Source: Pseudomonadota bacterium (lineage in GTDB: Bacteria; Pseudomonadota; Gammaproteobacteria; Burkholderiales; Rhodocyclaceae). From it: a stretch of DNA of 64,000 bases. The notes below the pieces were generated by a model. It did not search any database, was not told where the DNA came from, and worked only from the letters and a program-made list of their open reading frames with translations. The stretch covers positions 18,102-82,101 of the forward strand of contig JAGTRS010000012.1 of assembly GCA_018262195.1 (NCBI GenBank), given 5' to 3'. The first letter of the stretch is position 1, and the number at the start of each line of letters is the position of its first letter. This document shows positions 1 to 9,465 of the stretch, piece by piece. The position numbers and the translations under genes are program-made.

Positions 1-221
1 ACCACGAAAACGATCATTTCCTTGAGGGGTAGTGGCAGTGAGCCGCCGAACAAGGTGCCCTTGGCGCGCTCCCAATAGGAACGAGCCAGCGCGGCACTGT
101 GTCCGAGGCTGCGCAGCCAGAGGGGTACTGAGGTCGCGCCGGTGGTCCGCATGAAGTCATCGTAAACGGCACGCGTTTCGGCAGAAGCATCGGTGTATTC
201 AGTCAATATGTAACGTTGCAT
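1..221 (-). CDS. AhpD-like / carboxymuconolactone decarboxylase family protein, partial
   Basis: The gene runs off the left edge of the window, so only the first 73 codons are visible. The ATG at 221 is preceded by a good Shine-Dalgarno (GGAAGGA). The visible part has the N-terminal pattern of AhpD-like alkylhydroperoxidase/CMD proteins: an acidic start, then a helix ending in SYWERAKGTLFGG, then LPLKEMIVFVV. In that family the CxxC or catalytic Glu/His follows further downstream, beyond the window edge, so activity cannot be judged. Family assignment is moderately sure; the substrate is unknown. Confidence 0.6.
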   Translation of the reverse strand, partial: MQRYILTEYTDASAETRAVYDDFMRTTGATSVPLWLRSLGHSAALARSYWERAKGTLFGGSLPLPLKEMIVFV

Positions 222-660
222 CTTTATCCTTCCCTTTGCCATTGCAGATCGTTGCCAAGCCCTCGGACTCTTAAATATTACACCCCTCTCCAACGATCCC
301 GCACTTCAGGATGCTCAGGGCACAAGGCAATCGCTCACACGTCCCATGGCGGTGGAAAGATTTATTCTCTTGAATGCGTTTCGAGGGACGAATCGGGAGA
401 CGAAGGTCTTCAAACAGCAAGACTTTGACGGTGGCGGATGCTGCACTCGGGGCGCTGGATTTGGTGCAGGGGGACAAATCAGACACTGCATCGCCTTGGC
501 ACACCCAACCATCGTATTGGCGAAAAATAAGGCCGCGAACCCAGTGGAAGTTCGATTGGGTTGCACGGTCTCGTTACCGATTGCTGTATTTCAAAACCCG
601 GTAGCGGCAAAAAACTTTGCGCTCAGGCGGGGTGAGTCTACGGACTTGCCAGTCGAGGGG
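222..660. other. intergenic stretch with no supported gene
   Basis: About 440 bases separate the AhpD-like gene from the 3' end of phoR. Several short reading frames cross it on both strands, but none has a recognisable domain, a good ribosome site or natural-looking composition. The upstream region of the AhpD-like gene must lie here. No clear terminator with a T-run was found after phoR. Confidence 0.5.
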
Positions 661-1953
<1,293 letters not shown>

Positions 1954-1958
1954 GTCGC

Positions 1959-2645
1959 TCAGGCTCCCCGGAAGCGGTAGCCTGTGCCGCGCACGGTTTC
2001 GACCCGTTCATGGTTGCCCGAGGCTTCAAGGGCGGCACGCAGGCGGCGAATGTGCACATCGACCGTGCGTTCCTCGATGAAGACATGGTCGCCCCACACT
2101 TCGTCGAGCAACTGGGCGCGGGTATAGACGCGCTCGGCATGGGTCATGAAGAAGAAGAGCAGGCGGAACTCGGTCGGCCCCAGTTCGATCGGCTGACCGC
2201 TGGCCAGCACGCGATGGGTCGCCGGGTTGAGTGCCAGCGTGCCGATTTCGACCGCTTCGCCAGCCAGATGCGGCGCCCGACGGCGCAATACGGCGCGGAC
2301 GCGGGCGACCATTTCCTTGGGCGAGAAAGGCTTGGTGATGTAATCGTCAGCGCCAGCTTCGAGGCCCTGGACCTTGTCTTCTTCATGGACGCGGGCGGTC
2401 AGCATGATGATCGGCAATTCGCGGGTCCGCTCATCGGCCCGGATCTTCTTGGCCAAGGCAACGCCGGATTGACCAGGCAGCATCCAGTCGAGAATCACCA
2501 GGTCGGGCAGCGCAGCGCGGATGGCCGATTCGGCCTCCTCGGCGCTACCGGCACGAACGACGAGAAAGCCGGCATGCTTGAGGTTGATCGTGACGAGTTC
2601 CTGGATCGCCGGCTCGTCTTCGACCACCAGAATGGTCGGTGTCAC
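1959..2645 (-). CDS. phoB: phosphate regulon response regulator PhoB
   Basis: Transcription factor that binds Pho boxes and recruits RNA polymerase under phosphate limitation. The 228-residue protein has a receiver domain (acidic pocket ED10-E11, phosphoacceptor Asp about 53 in ILDWMLPG, Lys in TKPFSP) and an OmpR/PhoB winged helix (TRAQLLDEVWG, then DVHIRRLRAAL and GTGYRF). It starts with GTG at 2645, overlapping the phoU stop by 4 nt (GTGA), so it is probably translationally coupled to phoU. Its targets in this window are probably the Pho-like boxes listed at pstS, the phasin, plcP and the outer-membrane gene (inference). Confidence 0.96.
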   Translation of the reverse strand: MTPTILVVEDEPAIQELVTINLKHAGFLVVRAGSAEEAESAIRAALPDLVILDWMLPGQSGVALAKKIRADERTRELPIIMLTARVHEEDKVQGLEAGADDYITKPFSPKEMVARVRAVLRRRAPHLAGEAVEIGTLALNPATHRVLASGQPIELGPTEFRLLFFFMTHAERVYTRAQLLDEVWGDHVFIEERTVDVHIRRLRAALEASGNHERVETVRGTGYRFRGA

Positions 2646-3331
2646 TGCGCCTTCTCCTTGGTGTGCCGGATGTCGCGGCCTTCGACGACATAGACGACCT
2701 GCTCGGAGATGTTCTTGGCGTGGTCGCCAATGCGCTCGATGGCGCGGGCGATCCAGATGATGTCGATGGAGGTGGTGATGGTCCGTGGGTCTTCCATCAT
2801 GTGCGTGATCAACTGGCGGATGATCGACTTGAACTCGGCATCGACGTCGCTATCGGCGCGGATTACATCGGCGGCTTGTGGCGTGTCGAGGCGTGCAAAG
2901 GCGTCGAGTGCCTGACGGACCATGGTCAGCGCCGCTTCGGCCAGATGGCGGACGCCAACACCGTATTGGCCTGGCAGATGGCCGTTTTCATAGATGCGGC
3001 GAACACCCTTGGCAATCTTCTTGGCTTCGTCACCAGCGCGCTCCAGATCGGTCACGATCTTGCTGATGCCGAGGATCAGTCGCAGGTCGGAGGCGGTCGG
3101 CTGACGCTTGGCGATGATGTGGGCGCAGTCGTCGTCGATGGCCTTTTCAAGTTCATTCACCTTGCGGTCGGTCTCGACGATGGTCTTGACGCTGGCCACT
3201 TCGCCGGTGGAGTAGGCTTCGATGGCTGCGGAAACCTGGGTTTCGACCAGGCCGCCCATTTGCAGTACATGGGTGCGCAAACGGCTGAGTTCTTCGTCGA
3301 ACTGGCTGGAAAGGTGTTGGCTTTCGTTCAT
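2642..3331 (-). CDS. phoU: phosphate signalling regulator PhoU
   Basis: Cytoplasmic negative regulator linking the PstB/PstSCA transporter to PhoR. The 229-residue protein has the two PhoU repeats of three helices, each with the E/DxxxD metal-associated signature (for example ETDRKVNELEKAIDDDC and DSDVDAEFKSIIRQL). It lies between pstB (14 nt gap) and phoB (4 nt overlap), as expected for the operon. The ATG at 3331 sits downstream of GGGGAT. Confidence 0.95.
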   Translation of the reverse strand: MNESQHLSSQFDEELSRLRTHVLQMGGLVETQVSAAIEAYSTGEVASVKTIVETDRKVNELEKAIDDDCAHIIAKRQPTASDLRLILGISKIVTDLERAGDEAKKIAKGVRRIYENGHLPGQYGVGVRHLAEAALTMVRQALDAFARLDTPQAADVIRADSDVDAEFKSIIRQLITHMMEDPRTITTSIDIIWIARAIERIGDHAKNISEQVVYVVEGRDIRHTKEKAQ

Positions 3332-3344
3332 GTCGATCCCCTTC

Positions 3345-4124
3345 TTAGCCCATGCGGCCGGTAATGTAGTCTTCAGTGCGCTTGTCCTGTGGCTTGATGA
3401 AGATCTCGTCGGTCTTGCCGAACTCGATCAGCTCGCCCAGATACATGTAGGCCGTGTAGTCCGAAACGCGGGCAGCCTGTTGCATGTTGTGGGTAACAAT
3501 CAGGATGGTGACGCGCTTCTTGAGTTCGTGCACCAGCTCTTCGATGGCGCCGGTGGCGATCGGGTCAAGCGCCGAGGTCGGCTCGTCGAAGAGCAGGAGT
3601 TCCGGGTCGGTGGCCAGGGCGCGGGCAATGCACAGACGCTGCTGCTGACCGCCGGAAAGGTTCGGGGCCATGTCCTGCAGGCGGTCCTTTACTTCGTCCC
3701 AGATCGCGGCGCCCTTGAGGGCGTGCTCGACCTTGTCGTCGAGGGCGCGCTTGTTGTTCTCGCCACGAACGCGCAGGCCGTAGGCGACGTTTTCGTAGAT
3801 GGTCTTCGGGAAGGGGTTCGGTTTCTGGAACACCATGCCGACGCGCATGCGAACTTCGATCGGATCGACTTCCGGCGACAGCAGGTTGGTGTTGTCCGGG
3901 AAGAAACGGATCTCGCCTTCGTAGCGATTGCCCGGGTAGAGATCGTGCATGCGGTTGAAGCTGCGCAGGTAGGTCGATTTGCCGCAACCGGAAGGGCCGA
4001 TCAGGGCGGTGACCTTCTTGTCGTAGATCGGCATGTTGATGCCCTTGAGCGCCTTGGCTTCACCATAATAAAAATTGAGGTTGCGGGCTTCGGCCTTGAG
4101 GGTAGGGTTGTCGTGAATCTGCAT
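3345..4124 (-). CDS. pstB: phosphate ABC transporter ATP-binding protein PstB
   Basis: ATPase of the high-affinity PstSCAB phosphate importer. Walker [13 protein letters not shown] signature LSGGQQQR, Walker [13 protein letters not shown] and the H-loop VTHNM are all intact. The frame is open upstream to a TTG at 4157. The ATG at 4124 (MQIHDNP) is preferred because GGAG lies 7 nt upstream and the resulting 259 residues match the family length. It follows pstA closely and precedes phoU. Confidence 0.95.
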   Translation of the reverse strand: MQIHDNPTLKAEARNLNFYYGEAKALKGINMPIYDKKVTALIGPSGCGKSTYLRSFNRMHDLYPGNRYEGEIRFFPDNTNLLSPEVDPIEVRMRVGMVFQKPNPFPKTIYENVAYGLRVRGENNKRALDDKVEHALKGAAIWDEVKDRLQDMAPNLSGGQQQRLCIARALATDPELLLFDEPTSALDPIATGAIEELVHELKKRVTILIVTHNMQQAARVSDYTAYMYLGELIEFGKTDEIFIKPQDKRTEDYITGRMG

Positions 4125-4180
4125 TTGCGACTCCATTTCGAGTTTCGTTGTGGGCAATTAATTCGCGTTGACCGCGGCAA

Positions 4181-5119
4181 TTACCACTTGATGTTCTTGC
4201 GCATTTTGTAGCGTAGATAAATCGCTATGGCATTCATGCTGAGCACCATGGCCATCAGGACGAAGCCGGCGGCGGCGGCATTCACTTCGAAGGCCGGGTC
4301 CGGGCGCGAAGTCCAGTTGAAGATCTGGATCGGCATCACGGTGAAGGGCGACATCACCCAGTCGAACAGGCCGGCCGTTACACCTGGGCTGACTTCGGTG
4401 AAGGGCACCGGTGGCAGGAAGGCGATGAAGGTCAGGGCGCCGATGGTGATGATCGGTGCTGTTTCACCGATGGCGCGTGCCAGGCCGATGATCACGCCAG
4501 TCAGGATGCCGGGCATGGCGTAGGGGATGATGTGGTAGCGGCAGGTCTGCCAGCGCGTCGCACCGACCGCCATCGAGCCTTCGCGGATCATCGCCGGAAT
4601 GGCGCGGATCGCTTCGCGAGTGGAAACGATGATGATCGGCAGGATGAGCAGCGCCAGCGTCAGACCGGCCGACAGGATGCTCTGGCCGAAGCCGAACTGG
4701 TAGACGAAGATGCCGAGGGCGAGCAGGCCATAAACGATTGATGGCACCGCTGCCAGATTGGTGATGTTGATCTCGATAATCTCGGTGATCCAGTTGCGCT
4801 TGGCATATTCCTCGAGATAGACGCCAGCTGCGACGCCGATCGGCACGGCAGCCAGGGCGGTGACCAGCATGACCAGTAGTGAGCCGACCCAGGCGGACAG
4901 GATGCCGGCCTGCGTGGCGCGCCGCGAGGCGAAGTTGAGGAAGAAATCAACGGTGAAACGCTCCGAGCCTTTGGCCACCATGTCGGAAACCAGCAGCACG
5001 ATTACGAGCAGCGCGACAGCCAGACAGAAGATGCCGAGCACCTTGAAAATGGTGTCCTTGAGCTTGCCCTTGGCGATCAGGGCGCGGATTTGTTCCGTTG
5101 TGAGAATGCTCGATGACAT
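4181..5119 (-). CDS. pstA: phosphate ABC transporter permease PstA
   Basis: Inner-membrane permease of the Pst system. It has about six hydrophobic segments and the BPD permease EAA-type loop (REAIRAIPAMIREGSMAVGA) before GLARAIGETAPI. The frame extends upstream to 5152, but the ATG at 5119 overlaps the pstC stop by one base (TGATG) and gives 312 residues beginning MSSSILT, which is the likely start. The coupling suggests equal amounts of PstA and PstC. Confidence 0.94.
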   Translation of the reverse strand: MSSSILTTEQIRALIAKGKLKDTIFKVLGIFCLAVALLVIVLLVSDMVAKGSERFTVDFFLNFASRRATQAGILSAWVGSLLVMLVTALAAVPIGVAAGVYLEEYAKRNWITEIIEINITNLAAVPSIVYGLLALGIFVYQFGFGQSILSAGLTLALLILPIIIVSTREAIRAIPAMIREGSMAVGATRWQTCRYHIIPYAMPGILTGVIIGLARAIGETAPIITIGALTFIAFLPPVPFTEVSPGVTAGLFDWVMSPFTVMPIQIFNWTSRPDPAFEVNAAAAGFVLMAMVLSMNAIAIYLRYKMRKNIKW

Positions 5120-6066
5120 CAGTAGTTCTCCCGATATCGGCGGCGCAGCCACTGGCCGAGGATATTGAACATCAGGGTGATCAGAATCAGCGTCAGGCCG
5201 GCGGCGAAGATGGTCTGGTAGCCGATCGAGCCGTGCGGCAGATCGCCGAGGGCGACCTGGACGATGAAGGAGGTGATGGTTGCGGCCGGTTCCATCGGAT
5301 TCCAGGTCAGGTTCGGCTGCATGCCGGCGGCAACGGCGAGAATCATCGTTTCACCGACCGCGCGCGAAATGGCCAGGATGTAGGAGGCAGCTAGACCGGA
5401 GAAAGCGGCCGGGACGACGACGTGCAGAGCGGTATACAAACGGGTCGAACCCAGCGCATAGGAGCCTTCGCGCAGGCTCATCGGCACGGCGCGCATGGCA
5501 TCCTCGGACAACGAGGCGATGTACGGCACGATCATGATGCCCATGACCAGGCCGGCAGAAAGCAGCGAGAACCCGGGCAGCGACGGAATCAGCTTCTGCA
5601 GCAGCGGGGTAACCATGAGCAGTGCGAAGTAGCCGAAAACGATGGTCGGGATACCGCCTAGCAACTCAAGAATCGGCTTCGCGACTTCACGCACTTTGCC
5701 GTGGGCGAATTCGGACAGGTAGATGGCGATGATCGTCCCCATCGGGATGGCGACGACGAGGGCCACGAGCGAGGAAACGAGGGTGCCGGAAATGAGCACC
5801 ATGATGCCGAAGTGGGCATCATCGAATAGCGGGGTCCATTGCGTGTCGGTCAGGAAGTCGATGATGCTGACATGCTGAAAGAACTGGACTGACTCGGAAA
5901 CGAGAACATAGACGATGCCGATGGTGGTCAGCACCGACACGGCAGCCGCTGCGAAGAGCAGCGCTTCGATGATGCGCTCGCTGACGTGGCGCATGGCTTT
6001 CCGCGACAGGCGGTCGCTGACCATTGGCAGGTCGGAGGGTGTGTTGGCTGTCATAGCGTGATTCAC
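5119..6066 (-). CDS. pstC: phosphate ABC transporter permease PstC
   Basis: Partner permease of PstA. The 315-residue protein has an N-terminal hydrophobic segment (about residues 32-58) and five further membrane spans. The conserved loop SEDAMRAVPMSLREGSYALGS is followed by ISRAVGETMILAVAAG. GTG at 6066 has AGGAA well placed upstream; an ATG at 6054 is the alternative. About 80 bases containing two perfect hairpins separate it from pstS. Confidence 0.94.
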   Translation of the reverse strand: MNHAMTANTPSDLPMVSDRLSRKAMRHVSERIIEALLFAAAAVSVLTTIGIVYVLVSESVQFFQHVSIIDFLTDTQWTPLFDDAHFGIMVLISGTLVSSLVALVVAIPMGTIIAIYLSEFAHGKVREVAKPILELLGGIPTIVFGYFALLMVTPLLQKLIPSLPGFSLLSAGLVMGIMIVPYIASLSEDAMRAVPMSLREGSYALGSTRLYTALHVVVPAAFSGLAASYILAISRAVGETMILAVAAGMQPNLTWNPMEPAATITSFIVQVALGDLPHGSIGYQTIFAAGLTLILITLMFNILGQWLRRRYRENY

Positions 6067-6086
6067 TTGAAGATTCCTTTCGGAGT

Positions 6087-6138
6087 GAAGCCCGACCGCA
6101 GCCGGGCTTCTGCGTCTGGCGAACCGAAGTTCGCCAGA
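6087..6138 (-). repeat. two intercistronic stem-loops between pstS and pstC
   Basis: Two perfect inverted repeats lie in the 79-base gap. GAAGCCCG/CGGGCTTC occupies 6087-6094 and 6103-6110. TCTGGCGAAC/GTTCGCCAGA occupies 6115-6124 and 6129-6138, with a CGAA loop. Neither is followed by a T-run on the minus strand. They are likely mRNA 3'-end stabilisers or partial terminators that let pstS be made in excess over pstCAB (inference). Confidence 0.75.
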
Positions 6139-6145
6139 TCGGAGC

Positions 6146-7147
6146 TTACATCTTTGCTTCGCGCTTCATCAGCTCTTCAATGGTAATGCCAATTTCATTA
6201 TGGCCGCCGAACACGGTGCCGATCTTGTTCTTCTTGATGTGCTCAAGGTTGCCGGCATAAGCAGAGGTCGGCAACGGAACGTACTTGACTTCCTTGGTCA
6301 GCGCAGCGCCGTTCTTCATGTAGAACTCGACGAACTCCTTGACCTCGGGCTTCTGCAACGACTTGGCCTTGACGTAGACGAAGATCGGACGCGACAGCGG
6401 CGCGTAGGTGCCGTTTTCGACATTGGCAGCAGACGGCTCAACAGCCTTGCCGGTTTTCGGATTGACGATCGGCAGCGCCTTCAGTTTGGCGGTGTTCTCG
6501 GCGTAGTAGGCGTAGCCAAAGTAGCCGATGGCATTAACGTCACGCGAAACGCCCTGCACCAGCACATTGTCGTCTTCGGAAGCGGTGTAGTCGCCGCGCG
6601 AGGACTTGGCTTTGCCGACCATGGCTTCGGTGAAATACTCGAAGGTGCCGGAGTCAGCGCCGGCACCGAACAACTTGACCGGCGCATCAGGCCAGGCCGG
6701 GTTGATCTGGTTCCACTTCATGATCTTGCCCTGGGCTGCCGGTTCCCACAGCATCTTCATTTCGGCAACGGTGGCCTGCTTGAGGAATGCATTCTTCGGG
6801 TTAATGACGACGGTCAGGGCATCAAAGGCGACCGGCATTTCGATGTACTCGACGCCTGCCGCCTTGCACAGCTCCATCTCCGCCTTGGTGATCGGGCGGG
6901 AGGCGTTGGAGAAGTCGGTCTCGTCACGACAGAATTTCTTGAAGCCGCCACCTGTTCCAGAAATGCCGACAGTCACCTTGATGGCGTTCTTCTTGGCTTT
7001 CTGGAATTCTTCGGCAACTGCTTCGGTGATCGGATAAACGGTCGAAGAACCGTCGATCTTGATGACCTGAGCCTGGGCTGCATGGGCGCCAAACAGGGCG
7101 ACACCGGCTACGGCCAGGGCGGAAACGAGCTTGGAATACTTGAACAT
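6146..7147 (-). CDS. pstS: phosphate-binding periplasmic protein PstS
   Basis: Periplasmic phosphate receptor that feeds PstCAB. The 333-residue precursor has a Sec signal peptide ending near AHAAQAQ (about residue 27). Next comes the PstS signature IKIDGSSTVYPITEAVAEEF and the phosphate-binding SGTGGGFKKFCRDETD with SNASRPI. It is the first gene of the minus-strand operon, with AGGAG before the ATG at 7147 and a Pho-type promoter at 7186-7219. Confidence 0.96.
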   Translation of the reverse strand: MFKYSKLVSALAVAGVALFGAHAAQAQVIKIDGSSTVYPITEAVAEEFQKAKKNAIKVTVGISGTGGGFKKFCRDETDFSNASRPITKAEMELCKAAGVEYIEMPVAFDALTVVINPKNAFLKQATVAEMKMLWEPAAQGKIMKWNQINPAWPDAPVKLFGAGADSGTFEYFTEAMVGKAKSSRGDYTASEDDNVLVQGVSRDVNAIGYFGYAYYAENTAKLKALPIVNPKTGKAVEPSAANVENGTYAPLSRPIFVYVKAKSLQKPEVKEFVEFYMKNGAALTKEVKYVPLPTSAYAGNLEHIKKNKIGTVFGGHNEIGITIEELMKREAKM

Positions 7148-7185
7148 TAGGTAACTCCTGCACAGGGTTGGGATTAACGCTGTGC

Positions 7186-7219
7186 AGGTTACCGATCGTT
7201 TGTTACAGCCAGATGACAG
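7186..7219 (-). promoter_or_regulatory. Pho box and -10 of the pst-pho operon
   Basis: Reading the minus strand: CTGTCAT, four bases, CTGTAAC (7219-7202), then exactly 10 bases, then TAACCT (7191-7186). The two 7-mers match the PhoB half-site consensus CTGTCAT/C and the spacing equals that of classical Pho promoters. The predicted start near 7179 leaves a leader of about 30 nt containing AGGAG. Confidence 0.82.
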
Positions 7220-7232
7220 GCTGTAACAAACG
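7197..7232. repeat. 14-bp palindrome covering the pstS Pho box
   Basis: The perfect inverted repeat CGTTTGTTACAGCC (7197-7210) and its complement (7219-7232) are separated by 8 bases. One arm holds the second Pho half-site. The repeat also lies about 20 bases after the stop of the convergently oriented-in-series gene at 7254. It lacks a T-run, so a simple terminator role is doubtful. Confidence 0.7.
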
Positions 7233-7253
7233 GAATCGAGACTTACTTTTGGC

Positions 7254-7820
7254 CTATTTTGAAGGGCGTCCGGTCTTGATGCGTTCGACGCGAGCCATCA
7301 CTGCCTTCAACTCGGCATCGTTGAGTGCCGCCAGCAAGGCGATGCCGCCACGCAGCAGTTCGCTTTTCTTGGTTTCGCTGCCGAGCGCGGCCATTCGTTT
7401 CTTTAGCTCGGCGATTCTTGCGTACTCAGCTTCCGGCATCGCATAGCTATCGCGTACCAGCTTGATCTTTTTCGCTTTGGCAGGCTTGGCCGACTTTTGG
7501 GTCGGCGCGGTTTCCTGCTTCATTACTTTCGGCTGGTCGTACTTGATGGCCTGGGCTTTGACCAGCGCATCCGCCAACACCTTCTGGTGCTTGGCAACGG
7601 TTTCCTGAACCTGGGTGGGCTTGCGCGCAGGCTTTGCCTTGACGGGCGGCAGTGTCGCAGACGCTTCTGCTGCAACCGGCGCTGCAGCAGTTGAGGCCGT
7701 GCTCGCGGTAGCCTTCGGCTTGATCTCGGCCTTCGGCGCAGTGCGCGGGACCAGTTTTTTCGGTGGTTTCGGTGTGGCTGCCTGCTTGGCTGCGACATCT
7801 TTCTTGTTCTGTTCGCTCAT
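7254..7820 (-). CDS. Ala/Lys/Pro-rich protein with a C-terminal ribbon-helix-helix-like domain
   Basis: Function unknown. The 188-residue protein starts at the ATG at 7820, which has AGGGAG 8 nt upstream; the in-frame start at 7844 lacks one. Residues 1 to about 115 are low-complexity and rich in Lys, Ala, Pro and Thr, like histone-type tails. The last 70 residues look like a ribbon-helix-helix fold: a short strand (DSYAMP), helix PEAEYARIAELKKRMAALG, then TKKSELLRGGIALLAAL. This suggests a DNA-binding, perhaps nucleoid-associated protein. It is transcribed towards pstS and divergently from rpiA. Confidence 0.6.
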   Translation of the reverse strand: MSEQNKKDVAAKQAATPKPPKKLVPRTAPKAEIKPKATASTASTAAAPVAAEASATLPPVKAKPARKPTQVQETVAKHQKVLADALVKAQAIKYDQPKVMKQETAPTQKSAKPAKAKKIKLVRDSYAMPEAEYARIAELKKRMAALGSETKKSELLRGGIALLAALNDAELKAVMARVERIKTGRPSK

Positions 7821-7950
7821 CTTGTTCTCCCTGAAAAACAGCATGATGAGTTTAGCGATTTATGAATCGTGCAAAGTTAAACTTTTATGAACATTTGGGC
7901 AAAGACGCCACAGGTTTAAAATGCGGCCCAACCCATTCAGGAGCATCATC

Positions 7951-8619
7951 ATGACCCAGGACGAACTCAAGCAGGCCGTTGCCCAGGCCGCCGCCGACTA
8001 TGTGGCGCAAACCGCACCGGCCGGCAGCATCATCGGCGTTGGCACCGGCTCGACGGCTAATTTCTTTATCGACGCGCTGGCGCCGCTCAAGGATAGATAC
8101 AAGGGCGCTGTCGCCAGTTCCGAAGCCACCCGTAAGCGCCTCGAAGGGCATGGCATCGCAGTTTTCGACCTCAATGATGTTGAAGATATCCCGGTTTATG
8201 TCGATGGTGCCGATGAAATCGATGCCGGCCTGAACATGATCAAGGGCGGTGGTGGTGCGCTGACGCGCGAAAAAATCGTCGCAGCCGTGGCCCGGGAATT
8301 CGTTTGTATCTGCGACGGCTCCAAGCTGGTCGAGACGATGGGCAAGTTCCCGCTGCCGGTCGAAGTCATCCCGATGGCTCGTGCCCAGGTTGCCCGCGAA
8401 TTGGCCAGGCTGGGTGGCACACCGGTGCTGCGTGAGGGTTTCGTCACCGACAACGGCAATATCATCCTCGACGTCAAAGGTTTGTCGATCACCGATCCGA
8501 AAGGCCTGGAAGCGCAAATCAACCAGATCACGGGCGTCGTCACCAATGGCCTGTTCGCCGTGCGTCCGGCAAACCTGCTGCTGCTCGGTACGGCCGAAGG
8601 CGTCAAAACCATACGCTGA
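7951..8619 (+). CDS. rpiA: ribose-5-phosphate isomerase A
   Basis: Interconverts ribose-5-phosphate and ribulose-5-phosphate in the pentose phosphate pathway. The 222-residue protein carries the RpiA motifs [14 protein letters not shown], the acidic YVDGADEID, and [15 protein letters not shown]. The ATG at 7951 has AGGAG 7 nt upstream; the frame is open to 7921 but without a ribosome site. It is a cytoplasmic single gene with no obvious operon partner. Confidence 0.96.
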   Translation: MTQDELKQAVAQAAADYVAQTAPAGSIIGVGTGSTANFFIDALAPLKDRYKGAVASSEATRKRLEGHGIAVFDLNDVEDIPVYVDGADEIDAGLNMIKGGGGALTREKIVAAVAREFVCICDGSKLVETMGKFPLPVEVIPMARAQVARELARLGGTPVLREGFVTDNGNIILDVKGLSITDPKGLEAQINQITGVVTNGLFAVRPANLLLLGTAEGVKTIR

Positions 8620-8628
8620 TTTTCAATT

Positions 8629-8662
8629 CGTTCATCGTTCTGTCATGTCGCGGCGCTAAGCT
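8629..8662 (+). promoter_or_regulatory. candidate Pho box and -10 upstream of the phasin
   Basis: CGTTCAT (8629-8635), four bases, CTGTCAT (8640-8646), ten bases, then TAAGCT (8657-8662). Half-sites match the PhoB consensus at 5/7 and 7/7, and the geometry is the same as at pstS. The predicted start near 8669 lies just upstream of the CCGGAG ribosome site. Confidence 0.55.
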
Positions 8663-8690
8663 GCCTCTGAAAAATCTCCCCGGAGCCACC

Positions 8691-9254
8691 ATGTTTCTCT
8701 CTGCCCACGAAATTGCCCAGAGCCGCGAGCACGCGTTGAGCAATCTCCTTGGCTTGTCGGCCACTTGCATCGATGCCACCCGGCGTCTTGCTGAACTGCT
8801 TTCGTCTTCCAGTCGCGAAGCGATTCATCATGGGAGCAAGCATCTCGCCTTGTTCGGCCACGGCCAGCTCGAATCAATGACGCAGTTTCCGGCCACGGCC
8901 TGGCTGGAAAACACCGCCCGGGCCAGCCGTCTGCTCGATAGTTCACTGGATATTCTCGGTGAAACCCAGAAGGCGATGATTCGTAGTGCTGAGGCCCAGG
9001 TTCGAGTGTTTGACGAAATGGTTTTTGCCGTCATTAACCGTGCTTCGAAAAGCAGTCCCTGGGAAGCGGAAATAGCCCTGAAGGCGATGAAAACGACGCT
9101 GCAAGGTGCCGAACAGACGCTGCACAACATGAGCGATGCCGCCATTGAAACCGTTGCGCTGGCTGAACACGAAGCGCATCAGGTGGTCGAAACCCTGACG
9201 GAAAGCAAGCCGGCAGTACGCAAGCGGGCGGCCGTTCGCAACACCAGCAAATGA
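8691..9254 (+). CDS. phasin family protein
   Basis: Phasins coat polyhydroxyalkanoate granules in the cytoplasm. The 187-residue, mostly helical protein has the phasin pattern of amphipathic repeats without Cys-rich or catalytic motifs (LENTARASRLLDSS, then AEAQVRVFDEM). A basic tail AVRKRAAVRNTSK ends it. No PHA synthase gene is nearby. CCGGAG precedes the ATG and a strong terminator follows at 9294. Confidence 0.75.
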   Translation: MFLSAHEIAQSREHALSNLLGLSATCIDATRRLAELLSSSSREAIHHGSKHLALFGHGQLESMTQFPATAWLENTARASRLLDSSLDILGETQKAMIRSAEAQVRVFDEMVFAVINRASKSSPWEAEIALKAMKTTLQGAEQTLHNMSDAAIETVALAEHEAHQVVETLTESKPAVRKRAAVRNTSK

Positions 9255-9293
9255 TCATCGCTGACAAATAACTAGAAACTCCGCTCCATCGCT

Positions 9294-9319
9294 GCCCGGC
9301 TCTGCGCCGGGCTTTTTTT
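9294..9319 (+). terminator. rho-independent terminator after the phasin gene
   Basis: The stem GCCCGGC/GCCGGGC (9294-9300 and 9306-9312) with a TCTGC loop is followed by seven T residues. Confidence 0.9.
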
Positions 9320-9465
9320 CGCCTGTCAGGAATACCTGGCTGCTAGTTTCTTGCAGTATGCCTGGCCGAATCTTTACGACATTTTTACGTCTCGGCAGCC
9401 AGAATGGTCAGCGTTTTTACACAGGGCGACCTAATCTGTAGTTATCCCGTCATTGGCGAAACGAG

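Noticed and set aside
7157..7188. Inverted repeat CCTGCACAG/CTGTGCAGG that could hide the pstS ribosome site
   Set aside because: The predicted transcription start near 7179 lies inside the repeat, so only one arm would be in the mRNA and the hairpin could not form.
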